Shown piece after piece: positions 30,085-41,300 of a stretch of 64,000 nt of DNA. Source of the DNA: Oscarella lobularis (taxonomy: Eukaryota; Porifera; Homoscleromorpha; Homosclerophorida; Oscarellidae). A model generated the notes under the pieces. That model was not told the DNA's origin, did no database searches, and worked only from the letters and a program-made list of their open reading frames with translations. Position numbers and translations under genes: made by a program. Each line of letters begins with the position of its first letter. Position 1 is the stretch's first letter. The DNA is taken from positions 2,294,001 through 2,358,000 of the forward strand of contig NC_089183.1 in NCBI RefSeq assembly GCF_947507565.1. Reading direction: 5' to 3'.

Positions 30085-32235
30085 TTATTGATCGACGCAC
30101 ACACGCAATACTAATATACATAAAACACTCTAGAACACAGCACAGCCCGAAATGCCCTCCCGTAGCTCTCCTCAATTCAGCTACGAAAGCAAACAGCACA
30201 ACGTCATAAGACGTGTGTTGTCTGTCCATGCTGTAGTCACGCTACGCGACCTGCGGCACATCATTCTGGACGTCGTCAGCAGCACGACGTTGAGGATGCA
30301 CCTCTGCGGCACTCTCACCCTCGATCGGCTGCCCCAAGTGGACCGAGGCAACCTTAGACAGCTCGGGTGTACATTGGCGGCACGCAATCGCCGGGCAGCG
30401 GCATCTTGGACGGTTGTGGGCTCTCGCGGCGTGCATGGCGGCGGTAAAACGCTGTAGGAATTACGACGACAGAACAGAGGCGTCGTTTCTTTGTTCGAGC
30501 GCACATTGCAATCACAATGGCGAGCAGAATAATACCAAAGGAACTTGCACTGCTCGCAGTGGCAATGATTGGTGTAGTAGACAAACCTAGGGAAAATGGG
30601 TAATCTGTCCCTAATGACTATATAGATTAGGGCTAGAACGTGGGGTCGTCACAGAGAGGCGTTTCCTCTGCAAAACTGTCATTTCTGGGTTAATTAAAGC
30701 ATGCAGCTCTTTGCGTTAGGTTTAAATTGAGAGAACGGACATCGACCGTATAATTTCGCAATTCAAACTTAAGCCAGATGACCAGGTAGCGCGAAAATGG
30801 TATTATAGTTTATCTAATCTTGCCTGTGGCGCAGTTTCGCTCGTCCGAATAGTCGCCGCAATTGTCAAAGCCGTCGCAACTTAAGTCGAATCGATGCACC
30901 GTCCATTATCGCAACGAAACGAGTTGTCGTATTCGTCACACACTTGACATCTCACCTCGTCCGATCCGTCTAAGAAGTCTTCAACGCCGTCGCAACGATC
31001 CGATCTCGGCACGCATTCAGAGACGGCACATTGGAACTGATCATCTTGGCACTCGAATACGGCACCGCAATCGTACTCGTCCGACTTGTCTCCGCAGTCA
31101 TAATCGCCGTCACAGCGATCCGACTGCGAAACGCACTCTCCGTTATCGCACGTGAATTGACCGGAGTAGCACGTAGCCGGCATCTCGGGGCACCCCTGCT
31201 CGTCCGACTCGTCCCGGCAGTCGTTGATGCCGTTGCAGCGTTCCTCGTTTGAAACGCATCGACCGTTACGGCACTGAAATTGATCGTCCCAATAGCAAAG
31301 ACTGGACTTTGGCTCCGGCGTCCCTTCACATGTCCACTCGTCCGACCCGTCGGCGCAGTTGTCGTTACCGTCGCAACGATCCAAATGGCTGACACAAAAC
31401 CCATTGGCGCATCGAAATTCGTGAGCGTCGTTGTCGTAGTAGTAGTAGTCGTCGTCGTCGTAGTCGTAGCACTGACAGTTTTCATAGGCGGTCACGGTCG
31501 GCGCGGTTGTGCTCGCAAGTTTTGCGCGCACCGTAGTCGAACCCATGGTAAGTTTCCCGCGCGGAGGAGTCCGCGGGGCATGCGTCGTTGCGCCCTGAGT
31601 CTCGCATCGTCGCTCGTCTGACCACGCCATCGCAGCGTTTCTCCCTTCCAACGCATCTGCCGTTCGCACACGAAAAGCGAGACGGCTCGCAGGCCTCCGT
31701 CGTGCCAGGAATCGGCGAAACGGCGTCGATTCGCCTCTCGTTCGTCGTCGAGCAATTGCGCTCGTCCGAAAGATCCCCGCAGTCGTCGAACTCGTCGCAA
31801 ATCGACGCCCAATCGACGCAGCGCCCGTTCTCACAGCGAAAATCGGCTTCGCGACACGACGTCGTCGTCTCGATCGACGAAGACGACGAGAAAAACGAGA
31901 ACTACAGTATAGCGACGAGAAAAGAATCAAACCGCAAGGAAAGCCTTTCAAGTGGGTGTTCTCGAGGAACGCGGAAAGAAGGAAAAACCCAGAAAGAGTC
32001 GATCCCTGTATATATAGCGCGGGGCCGGATCATTGAACGATCTAAGAGCGTTGAGGCGGCGGTATACGGGAGGTCCATATATAGGAAGTCTCTAAGATTT
32101 TTCTCGCTGGGCCTCAGGTGTTGACCGTCAGCTTCTCTCTGTCTTACCTATATACTTCATGGACTCTGTCTACCTGTATACTTCATCTACCTGTATACTT
32201 CATCGACGTCACGGTGTCGAATGCCTTTTGTAACT
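30085..32235 (-). repeat. Segmental duplication containing LDLa receptor, copy 2
   Basis: Partner of 21725-23950. It includes 3' flank, tail exon, intron, LDLa exon and the upstream region (gcttctctctgtcttacct). The region just upstream (32140-32210) also has a short tandem duplication of the element ctacctgtatacttcat. Confidence 0.85.
30242..32030 (-). pseudogene. LDLa membrane receptor, decayed second copy
   Basis: Compared with the intact copy: a 17-nt loss in LDLa module 2 near 31620 shifts the frame; module 3 is deleted; module 7 has Cys changed to Phe (GVEDFLDGSDE); in module 8 a one-base loss near 30882 creates a stop right after CIDST; in the tail exon a base change/indel after RTKKRR moves the remaining tail to another frame and turns PPPY into PPPC. 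Modules 4-7 remain open and nearly unchanged, including the Tyr/Asp-rich insert, so the decay is recent or a shortened secreted form is still made. The GC donor is preserved. Confidence 0.85.
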
Positions 32236-32616
32236 GTTGAGATTAGCGAAACTGGACTGCAGAGGCGGACTTTGTGACTGGTCAAGGAATGCTGGAGTGG
32301 AAGCCATTTCTAGGATATGGCCAATAACGATATTCAATTCAATTTGGCCAAAGGATGTTTATGCATAGGGATGTATCTACGGCTTCCGCATCAGTTGAAT
32401 ACTTTTGAAATTCTACGAGATGATGCCGTCTTGAGCGATGGAAAATCACGCCGTATTTTCCAGCGGACTTCTTTGGCGAAACAATCGTCAGTTTTTAGAC
32501 GTCTTTGTGTTCTAATTCTAATGTTTGTTGTAGATTCTTTGACGTGCTCCAATCGAACCAATGGATGAGCAGGTAAGCCCTCCGAAGGTAAAGCTGCTCG
32601 TTGTAATTTTTTTGCG
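32236..32616. other. Intergenic with one open frame
   Basis: An 83-residue frame (32317-32568, MANNDIQFNLAKG...) has a real ATG but no recognisable domain. Its end contains acceptor/donor-like sequences, so it may be chance. Confidence 0.3.
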
Positions 32617-32917
32617 TAGGAGTTGGGGGTCCTGAGCAAGACCCCGTCATTAAAAAAACTGCTCCTTACGGGGTCCTGAGCAAGACCCTGACATCAAAAA
32701 CTGCTCGCGCTTTTGTAAGAGGAGGGGACGTTCGTTTTATTTAATAAATCGAAAAAAATTGCACAGAGTTTCCCCTCGCGTTTTCGTGCACGGGCAGTTT
32801 CGACGGGGTCTTGCCCAGGACCCCTTCGAGGCAGTTTTTGTTTTGACGGGGTCTTGCCCGGGACCCCGCGCGAGCAGTTTTTCGATAATGGGGTCGTGCT
32901 CAGGACCCCCACTCCCT
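32617..32917. mobile_element. Palindrome-rich inverted-repeat element (MITE-like)
   Basis: The left end, ggagttgggggtcctgagca then agaccccgtcatt and aaaactgctc, is matched by the reverse complement of the right end (ggcagt...cccactccc), giving terminal inverted repeats of about 45 bp. Inside are five copies of a self-complementary motif of the form GGGGTC-nnnnnnnn-GACCCC, each next to a (g)cagttttt or aaaactgc string. The whole can fold into nested hairpins. It has no coding capacity. Target-site duplication is not clear. Non-autonomous DNA element is the simplest reading. Confidence 0.6.
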
Positions 32918-33316
32918 AAAAATATAAATCAGCTTGGTTGAAGCATGGAATAAGATGTACCTTTCATCATGATTCTTGATGGAGCACACGTAGACTTCAA
33001 GATGCCTGTTCTCTGGACTTCAAGCACGTACAACTTATTAGCCTGTTCTTCATGTGTTTATCTACGGTTAGAGGTGCTAGAACGAGGCTACGGTAGAATA
33101 GGCTGTTGGGCAAGTAAATGCACTGGTGTCTACACCGTCTACACCACAGCTATTAACATAAGAGAAAAGACTGCTTTAGACTTTCATCAGTAGAGTCATC
33201 ATGTAGGGGGAGGCCGTAAATAAATAGATAGCAATTCAGCTCACGTGCAAAGAGCTATCACCCTACTTGTAGCAATGAGCGATTCTGATTCCGATGGCAA
33301 TGAATCCATCTGTCGG
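32918..33316. other. Intergenic
   Basis: Nothing recognised. The frame at 32969-33193 has no support. Confidence 0.4.
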
Positions 33317-34180
33317 TCAATCCAGCACGTGAACACGCTGAACGAACCGCGCGAATAGAACGGCTTCAGAAGCATTGGCTGCGTCCCAAGAATAATTTCT
33401 TTCTGCAAGAAAGAATCCCTAAAAAGAGACATCAATAGCTGTATACAAAAACACTCCCCCCCCTTTGATAGCATGAACTAGGTTAGCTTCTACGTCAATT
33501 AGGCCTATGAGTCTTACAACGTCTCACTTACAGTACATGTATTACGTTCACTTGCAGGAGACACAACATATGCATAGGGTTCAGCTTGAAGTAGAAGAAT
33601 GAGCAGCCGCCAGAGAAAATAGAGTGTGCCTTCAAAAACTAAGAAAAGGTGGTATCTACCAAATATTGACGATTTTAGTAATTAAATCAAAACGATTATT
33701 GACATACCTGATATGGGCTTTGGCTTCAATGCCATTTTGTTTCCACACGAGTCTCTGAATCTCTGTGATTTCAAGCTTGTAGACTTTCAAATGACGACCC
33801 TGTTGATCCTAAAGAAGACAAGCATAACTATAGAAATCAGATTGGAAAATCGTACCTGATATATGAGAGCTACTGTAGGTGATACACGTTCAAAAAGAAA
33901 ATCCAAACAACAAACTTAATATCTTGAAGCCTAAAAGATATTTACGTACTATGTTTCTTTATATTTTTTATCCAATGGAATTATCTTCAGCTGTGTCACA
34001 CCTATCTCCTTTCGACTCGGAATCAACCATTCCTAAAATTCCTGCATCAGACGGACGACGTAATAATTTATTAATTAAATCATTTTGAAAAAGGCGATCG
34101 AGTCGGTTTTTCTCGACCTGAACGTTTCGGTAGGCACGAGTGACGATTTCTTGGCGCTCGGCGTCGTATTTGAGCGTCAT
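33317..34180 (-). CDS. Putative multi-exon membrane protein, family unknown
   Basis: Exons were read by eye on the minus strand: first exon from ATG 34180 (MTLKYDAERQEIVTRAYRNV...KNRLDRLFQ), a segment ending at 33856 (ERVSPTVALIYQ), an exon about 33812-33713 (DQQGRHLKVYKLEITEIQ, LVWKQNGIEAKAHIR), an exon about 33630-33535 with a hydrophobic run (EGTLYFLWRLLILLLQAEPY), and a last exon from about 33408 (FFLAERNYSWDAANASEAVL) ending VHVLD-stop at 33317. The pieces use GT-AG boundaries and are separated by introns under 150 bp. I do not recognise the family. One membrane segment and a soluble N-terminal part are what can be seen. The link between the first and second exons is not certain. Confidence 0.4.
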
Positions 34181-34739
34181 GACGCGATATCGTTACGACG
34201 AGAAGCGAGTCTTGCCGCTCGTTCTGCTTTCCCAGCGTCTTATTCCAGCTTCAAGGCGTCTTATTGTTGTCTTACCTTACCTGTAGACAAAAGAGCTTGG
34301 GTCCAAAAGCTTCAGTACGGCGATTCGGCCGTACGTAGATGCTAGATGTCCACTTCGAGGATGGAACGGGGGCTTTCGATCGGTGCTTATCAGCTAGATT
34401 TCGAGTCGATTCGTTTAGCGACGATTAGGTTTAGGTCTGCGCATCTATGGTCTGCGTCGCTGATGAGGGTAGCGTCTGCAGGCTTGTGCGCATTTTGGAA
34501 GGGCACGCGCTAGCTGCTTTGACGTCATCACTTTAGCATCATCGCTCTTTGTGCATAGTCAAACAAAACAAGCAAAATTTGCTTAGCAATCACTGGCTGC
34601 CTTGATCCACGAAAGTGGGCTTGGGAGTGGGCGTGGTTCTGCTATGGAAAGCGAGATCAACGATTTTAGCCGTTTAGTAGAAAAAAACATTGTATGGCAG
34701 GATTAGCGTTTTTGACGAACAAATTGTCTTCAATCGGTT
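34181..34739. other. Intergenic / promoter region
   Basis: No gene seen. The region separates the minus-strand membrane-protein gene from BTB remnants. A full CRE-type palindrome TGACGTCA is at 34520-34527, about 340 bp upstream of the ATG at 34180. Confidence 0.4.
34520..34527. promoter_or_regulatory. CRE-like palindrome (TGACGTCA)
   Basis: A perfect CREB/ATF consensus in the upstream region of the unrecognised membrane-protein gene. It is only a sequence match and could be chance. Confidence 0.25.
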
Positions 34740-35260
34740 TTATTCAAGACAAATATTGAGACATACATTAAGAAAATAACGTCGACAACAACGACTCATA
34801 GTGCGACACCAAGTCGAGATTGGAAAAACGCCAATCGATTCGTCGAAATCGAGTAGAGAATAACGAATGCACTTGGAAAGTCTCTCGACGACGACGTCAT
34901 CTCGACGAGACTCTTCGTCGCGTTTGACCCATCTCTGCAACAGATGATCTCTGCAACTGCGCCAGATGATTGAATTGAAGAGAGGAAGCTGCGACGAATA
35001 ATGATCGAACGCTTTGAACAGACGCCAGACATGCGGCTTTTAATTCGATTAATTTCTTCAGAATCTCCCCGTTGACGTCTGAGTTCCGAACGTCTCTAGA
35101 CGGTTCTCTGTAAACAGGGAACGGAAGAACGGAGTACGTATATAGCGGCTGCGAGAGTCATTTGGTGAGCTGGAAAGCGTCTTTATACTGACGAGAACGA
35201 GGTCGCATAAATAGTTCGACAGTCGAAAAGAATCGAGATAGGGAAGAGCAGAATAGCCAT
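34740..35260 (-). pseudogene. BTB-BACK (kelch-like) remnant
   Basis: From about 35260 downward the frame shows DSFRLSNYLCDLVLVS, then a damaged stretch, then TPFFRSLFTENRLET, which is the BTB core seen more completely at 44.3-44.8 kb. Further down comes a BACK-type segment (VKRDEESRRDD, LSKCIRYSLLDFDESIGV) similar to the one at 36.9 kb. Several frame breaks separate the pieces and no kelch blades follow. In the family, BTB-BACK-kelch proteins are CUL3 adaptors. Confidence 0.65.
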
Positions 35261-35449
35261 ATCTGTCTCGAAGAAGACCGTTTCAACCATTTGGAAACTC
35301 TGGTGGGATCGAATCCGCGTATACATTGAAGATATAGAGCCTCTCTCTCGCCGTTCCACGCGTATGAACAACGCTTGAAGCACGACTATAATTCGCTCGA
35401 GAGGTTCCATTAGAGGTTTCAATCGGATCCGACATACTCGTGACAGCGT
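35261..35449. other. Short spacer
   Basis: Unassigned DNA between the BTB remnant and the repeat unit. Confidence 0.3.
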
Positions 35450-36540
35450 CACGCGTTCGTGAAGAAAGGAAAGGAGAACAATAGGCGGTACGTATCCTTA
35501 TCGAGAGTTCCAAGATATTGAACTCGTTTTTTGACTTCAAGAACGCAGGTGGAGGCGGGGAATACGAGCTGCTCATAATCGCTTTCGTCTTTGCCCGAGT
35601 CCGTTGCGCGGAAAACGAGAGTGGGCCCGGGGTCTCCCAAACTATTTCTACCAAAAACTTACTGAAGCTCGCGCAAGTTGGAGTTCGGACGGCGTTGCCT
35701 ATGTTCAGAAGGCGCTTCGGCTAATTCCAGGGGCGAATAAGAACGCAAAAAGCGTGCGAGAACGTCGAATCGATCCGAACGCGAGGCGATGCGCATGAAA
35801 TCCGGGCTTTTAAGCTACGGGACTAGGCCTACACTGTACATTCGATCAGAGCCGATTCAATCGATCATGCGACTCTTTCAGAAGTTATTATAAAGACACG
35901 AAGCATCTTCTCACAGGCCGGCACGCGTTCTAACCGTCGTTTTTTAGAGATATGCAATTTTCTGGGCTGTGAGCGTCAATGAGGTTGTATATCTAAACCA
36001 GGGTTGCCTTCCCTATCGTCTACGGCCATACCACGTTGAAAGCACCGGTTCTCGTCCGATCACCGAAGTTAAGCAACGTAGGGCCCGGATAGTACTTGGA
36101 TGGGAGACCGCCTGGGAACACCGGGTGCTGTAGACTTTTCTTCCTTTCAAATTTTATTTTAGCTGGCAAATCATTTGATGTGTTTCATCGGCTACAGCTA
36201 ATGAATACATGGTATAAATAATTTTTGTCTGTCGTCTGTATTCGACGTCATCAATGACTTAGCCACAAATCTGAGTGCGTCGACCGTTGCCCAGAATCTG
36301 CAGCATGTCCTGATTTCTGACTAAAAGTCGTACATGGGCTTGGGATCATGAAGCAGGTACGTGGCCAAACCGAATAATAATAATCCCAATGTTGGCGTGA
36401 GATTGATGTTGTCATTATGTTGTCATTGACCCAACCGTACAACGTTACGATAGGGGTGACAGCGTCCTCATAGTGAAGCCAACCGGCTAGGCTTGCTACC
36501 TTACACTGTACCGACTAAAAAATAGTTTCATACTACAGTC
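35450..36540 (+). repeat. Dispersed 5S-bearing repeat unit, copy C
   Basis: Matches copy A from about 4840 to 5975: gcggaaaacgagagtggg block, cttactgaagc block, 5S gene and the 390-bp tail. Shorter at the left, where it lacks the peptide-like exon. Confidence 0.8.
36018..36136 (+). rRNA. 5S ribosomal RNA (second copy)
   Basis: 119 bp, apparently identical to 5470-5588, from gtctacggccataccac to gtgctgtagact. It is followed by tttt c tt cc, a shorter T run than copy A but still a usable polymerase III terminator. Internal A, IE and C elements are all present. Confidence 0.97.
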
Positions 36541-36599
36541 ATCGATTTTACGTGCACAGGCAAAGCTGTAGCCCATGTGTCAAACTAATGAAGGCATCG

Positions 36600-37445
36600 G
36601 CACGGATTATTCGCAACCCCTACAACAATACACAATACACGATTTCCCACTCACGTCGCAGAAAATGCCACCAAGAGCGTAGAGCTCGTCAGATGCCGTT
36701 AAAATCTTTTGGCGATAGACCGGTGTGGCAAGGGAAGGAAACGATGTCCACGAGTCGCTGTTCACATCATACGTTGTCGCTTCAAAAGCAATTGTTGCAG
36801 GGTTGCCTCTTTTTTCCATTCCACCAGCAACAAGCAAAACGCCTTCACATATCCGTAACGACGTCGACATGAGGATGAGTTCGACGACGACGACTGCATG
36901 GTAGTGCGACACCAAGCCGAATTCAGAAAGAATGCCAATCGATTTGTCAAAATCGACGAGGGGAAGTCGAATGCACTTTGAAAATTTTTCGACGTCATTT
37001 CGACGAGACTCTTCGTCGTTTTTGATCCACTTCTGCAGCACGAGCAAAACGTCGTCTTCCAATTTCACACCCAACTCGTCTTGACATAGAATCCTCGTCA
37101 GATGATCCATCGTCAGAGCGAGAAATCGCTATCGCTCAATTTTAAGATAATTTTATGATATTGACGGCTGCAATGCGACCGCAAACTCAGACTAGATCCG
37201 AGTCATCATTGTGCCGATTAGCTAAGATGGCCAAATCGAGGCAAGTCGACAAGTCAACGCGAAGTCGAAGCCACATCTGTAGCAGATGTTGAAACCGCAG
37301 AGAACGTGCTGCGTCGTATAGCGATCGAACGCTTTGAACGGATGCCTGGCATTTGTTTTTCCTCTGTAGGCGAATTCGATCAACTTCTCGAGAATCGGTC
37401 CATCGACGTTGGGAATAGAGACAACAATTTGGGTTCTGAAAGTCT
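36600..37445 (-). pseudogene. BTB end, BACK and first kelch repeat (fragment)
   Basis: From 37445 a damaged BTB end reads VDGPILEKLIEFAYRGKTN and then FKAFDRYTT, continuing out of frame. A 167-residue frame (37110-36607) then gives a BACK domain (DELGVKLEDDVLLVLQKW, DEESRRNDVEKFSKCIRL, VDFDKSIGILSEF) and the first kelch blade (GVLLVAGGMEK, TYDVNSDSWTSFPSLATPV, LYALGGIFCDVSG). The remaining blades are absent. The BTB start is missing. The BACK-kelch part is intact enough that a short protein is possible, but a truncated relic is favoured. Confidence 0.65.
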
Positions 37446-38379
37446 CTAGACGGTACTCCCAAATTCCTCGTTTGTCAGATCAAAATTTCACGATTTCTAA
37501 ACTAAAATCAGAGATTTGTGCGAATAAAATATATGCGCATGCCTCAGCCATAGTCTGTCCAGTACGCCCTGTCAGAAGACAATATTAACAACAAATATAA
37601 CAAATAATAATTAAAAGGCGTCAGAACACTAACATAGAGTGAATTGTAAGCAAGCCCGGGAAACCGTATTTTTTCGCGTCTTCCATGTGCATGACAGTTC
37701 GATTGACCCACAACTCGTAGCGGACAGTCCAGAACTGCGAGAGCCTGAAGCGAGAGGCTGGCGATACTTGCCTCCTTTGGTTCTCTTTCTTCTGATGCCA
37801 AACCGTTCTGCTTGGTCTCACTTCCGTTGCAGCAGCGGTAAGGGCAGGAAATCTCTGGCGAAAGTGTGTGAAAACGTCTAGCGTACTAGCGCTATGTAGA
37901 TCAAAACCCCTGAACCACTGAGGCAGCATACCAGCAGTGAGGACCCGACCCACGCCTAGCGCGCTACCGTGTTTCTCTCACCGATCTGCTCGTAGGGCCT
38001 CGTAGGGCCTGGCTCCGCGAGGCTACTAGTAGCATACCAGGTAGCTATATACATGTATATAAGTGGCAGAGTAACTGTGGAGAATGCTTTGCCCTCTTGC
38101 AGACGTCAGCGCTCTTACATTTCAACATCGCGTTAAAAATATTGCAGTATTTACAGTACAATCAACTGTACCTCTCTACCTCTCAAATAAGATTATGAAA
38201 AAATACATGCGGTCGGTAATATGGTGAAACACAAAACTAAATGCTTGAAGAGTTTCTAACATAGAAATGAACAGCGACATCCGTCTCCTCAGGAAGAGAC
38301 CAGTCGCCAGTAGAGGTTACAAGGATAGTTGTCTACGTACGTGATTATAAAATAAGCTAAGAGTGAGATTTGGATGATT
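37446..38379. other. Intergenic / 3' flank of the ROCO gene
   Basis: No supported gene. The segment 37640-37990 has open frames on both strands without domains. Its minus strand holds a tRNA A-box-like string, but no B box was seen. Confidence 0.4.
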
Positions 38380-41300
38380 TTAGTGCTCCACCTCCTCCTC
38401 CTCTAAACTAATTAATAAACTTAAATATGCAGAAACAGAAAAGTTTACCTTGAAAAATTTCGGCTACTTCTGCTGAATAGCCGAGGTACTTCATAGCATC
38501 AATGAGGCGCCTTCGGGTTGCTCTCGCGCCAAAATTGTCTGCCCATGCGTCCAGCATTTCTAGAGCAGCTTCCATATCGCTTCTTTTATCTCCAAACGTG
38601 TGTAGATCATAATGTTTGTAGGGTTCCGGTTCCAAAACTCTCCCAATTTGTTTCCAAATGGACTGAATGCGTCGAGATGCTTCAAATCTCTCGCGAGAAG
38701 TTACCGGGGTATCCAGGTATTCGTCATCAAATAAACAAGCATGCTCTGAAAGTGCAGTATTAATAAGCTAGAGTAATGCTATTATAATTATAGAATTCAC
38801 ACCCGTGCCTTGTTCTTTTAAAGCAGCAGATTCTGTAAATAAAATTTACGAGTCAGCTGGTACTCATGTACAAAAGTGCCTTAGGTACACCATAAAATTT
38901 TGATGAATATTCATAGTTGCAGGTTCGCGAGTGTGATAATATATTATGGTATGCATGCATGCATGCATGCATAATGAATGCATGAATTCTTACTCTGTGA
39001 GAAGGAGGTCGTAGGTTTAGTATCTGTTTGTTCAACAAAACGGCCTAAAAATCAATGAATACTCATTTATGTCATCATTTCATTCTTGGAAAAAAATTTA
39101 AACATTACTTTCTCTTATATTGGAAGGAGGATTTTCTTGAATGAATTCTAAGTCTTTCTCAGCTAATTCTTTCTGTTAAAACGTCACTAATTTTGCATGG
39201 TCTGCATGTGAAAGTCTCACTTTTTTACCTCTTCAGCCAAAAGCTCAATGGCACCATCACTGTGCAATAATGCTAATAAATAGAGTAAGTTTGCTTTCCG
39301 CGCAGCAGCTGCAAGGCACTCCGCAGTGGCGCTTAGATTCTCGCTCCACAAGAAAATCAGCGTTTCTGCAGATTCGCTTTCCGCTTTGTCGACAAGTGAC
39401 AAACCCTGCAAGTATTTCGACAAGGCTTTTGTTCCTTCTACATCTTTCTCCAAGCACTTTTGAATAACGCGTAGATTTCTGTACGAAAGGAAATTAATGT
39501 GATTGTCAGGGAAAGCCAACAGGTCTTTAAGACTGTCTTTGACCGTTCCCTCGCTAACTGAAGCACTTGACTTTGACGAATTCTTTATCTTCTCGTTGAT
39601 AGTTGTTTCTTTGTAAGCCAGTGGAGATTCCTTTAGCTGTTTCAGTTCCGTGCAGCTGATGTACCAAAGGCATCTATCCATACCGGGACTTTTCTCCCGA
39701 AGAATTTTTTCTCCAGTGTTTTTAAGATCAGTGAGAAGTTTCATGCATTCCCGCTCCGAATGCTGCGGACCGCGCACAACAAAATCCAAAGACTTGTCCT
39801 CCTGTGTCAGCCCTATCATTCCCTCAACTGAAACGCCGTCAATTGTCGCCTTAATCATCAGCCCACCTTGCCAAACAATAGGCTCCAGACCACGAAAACA
39901 AGCGGCATTGCGAACGTGGCATTGAAGAAACGGCATTGTTCCAGGAGTTATTATATCCGTCTCTTCGAGTCGTTTAATGCGTCGTCCAACGTAGACTGTC
40001 ATTTCAGGGTTTTCTTGCCACACTTCAGACGAGCGTTGCTCTTCTAGCAGAGCTGGGAACTGATATGTATCGGATTTCCCCGGAACCAGGTAGCAGATTT
40101 CTAAATGGCTTAGAAGCGATATTGTTTCGTCAATATTGTCCCACTTTCTGCCGTTGAAGATCTCAAGCGCGCTCTTGATCTTTTCCTTAGTAGCAGTGCC
40201 TGGCGGGAAGCAGGAAAGGCTAACTGGAAAGTCCACAGGAGATAAAAGTGGACCAATAACATTCCGACATAGCCAAGAAGGATCCAAAATTATGCTATCT
40301 TTTATTGCTAATACCTGAGGAGGAGCAGAGACAGCTTACCTAATCGTCGAATTAGTTCAGTATGCTGCAACTAACCTCGCCGATTCCTTGCAAAAACTCG
40401 ACGAGCAAATTCTGAACCTGATCTGTGAGACCAGGATAGACGCATTCCACCAAAAGCTGCTTGAAAACGCTTGCCTTCATATGACGAACTGCACATGCCT
40501 ATAAGTGTCGGAAAAAATGAAGCTAGTACTCCATTGTTTAAACATATTTCATATCCGCTTGCCTGCTCGGTTTCAGTAATCAAGCGATTTCTCTTTAGTG
40601 CAAGAAGTGTTTTAGCACGTACTTCCGCTTTTTCTGCTTTACTTTTACTGCTGAGCAGTGAACGAGCAATCGCCAAGAATGACTGTCTTTGAAACGGATT
40701 TCGAAGTGTCGGTAGAAAAGATTCCGACGTTTCTTTGACAATTATTGGAACTTCTTTTGCCGTCTGTGTTTAATTAATTAGGAAAAAAAATGAGACATGC
40801 AAATGGCAGGGGTAGACTTGTTTTAGTTAGTTGCGCCACGCTTTATAAACTAGCTTTAGACTATGTTCTCAGTGGCGGCGGAACAGACGGGAGGGGGCAC
40901 TGGGGGCACGTGCCCCCCAAAATTTTTTAGGGGGGGCAGTTATCCCTCTAAAATTTGCGCGCTTATAATTTTTTAAGTCAGCTAATGATAAAAGAAGCAC
41001 TTATTTTGAAAAATATTAGTTTATTCGTCTGCAGTAAATGCATTCAGCGTCAATAAAAATAAGGTTAACCACGCCCACGAGCAAAAATTTTTTTCGCGCG
41101 CGTCAGCGGTGCGCGCCAAAGCGCCCCCTTACTTGACGCACCTCCCGCCGCCACTGTAAGTAATACCGTATATAGCTAATTTGAATTGACGCATGGTACT
41201 AATAGTGCATGCAATGCTATAGCTGCCTAATACTACATATACAATAATATACCTTGATAGCAAGTGCTTTGACCAACCCGATATTTTTTCTGAGATGACT

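Noticed and set aside
37900-37990. tRNA-like A box (tgcctcagtgg on the minus strand)
   Set aside because: No B box or cloverleaf could be found downstream; chance match or old SINE remnant.
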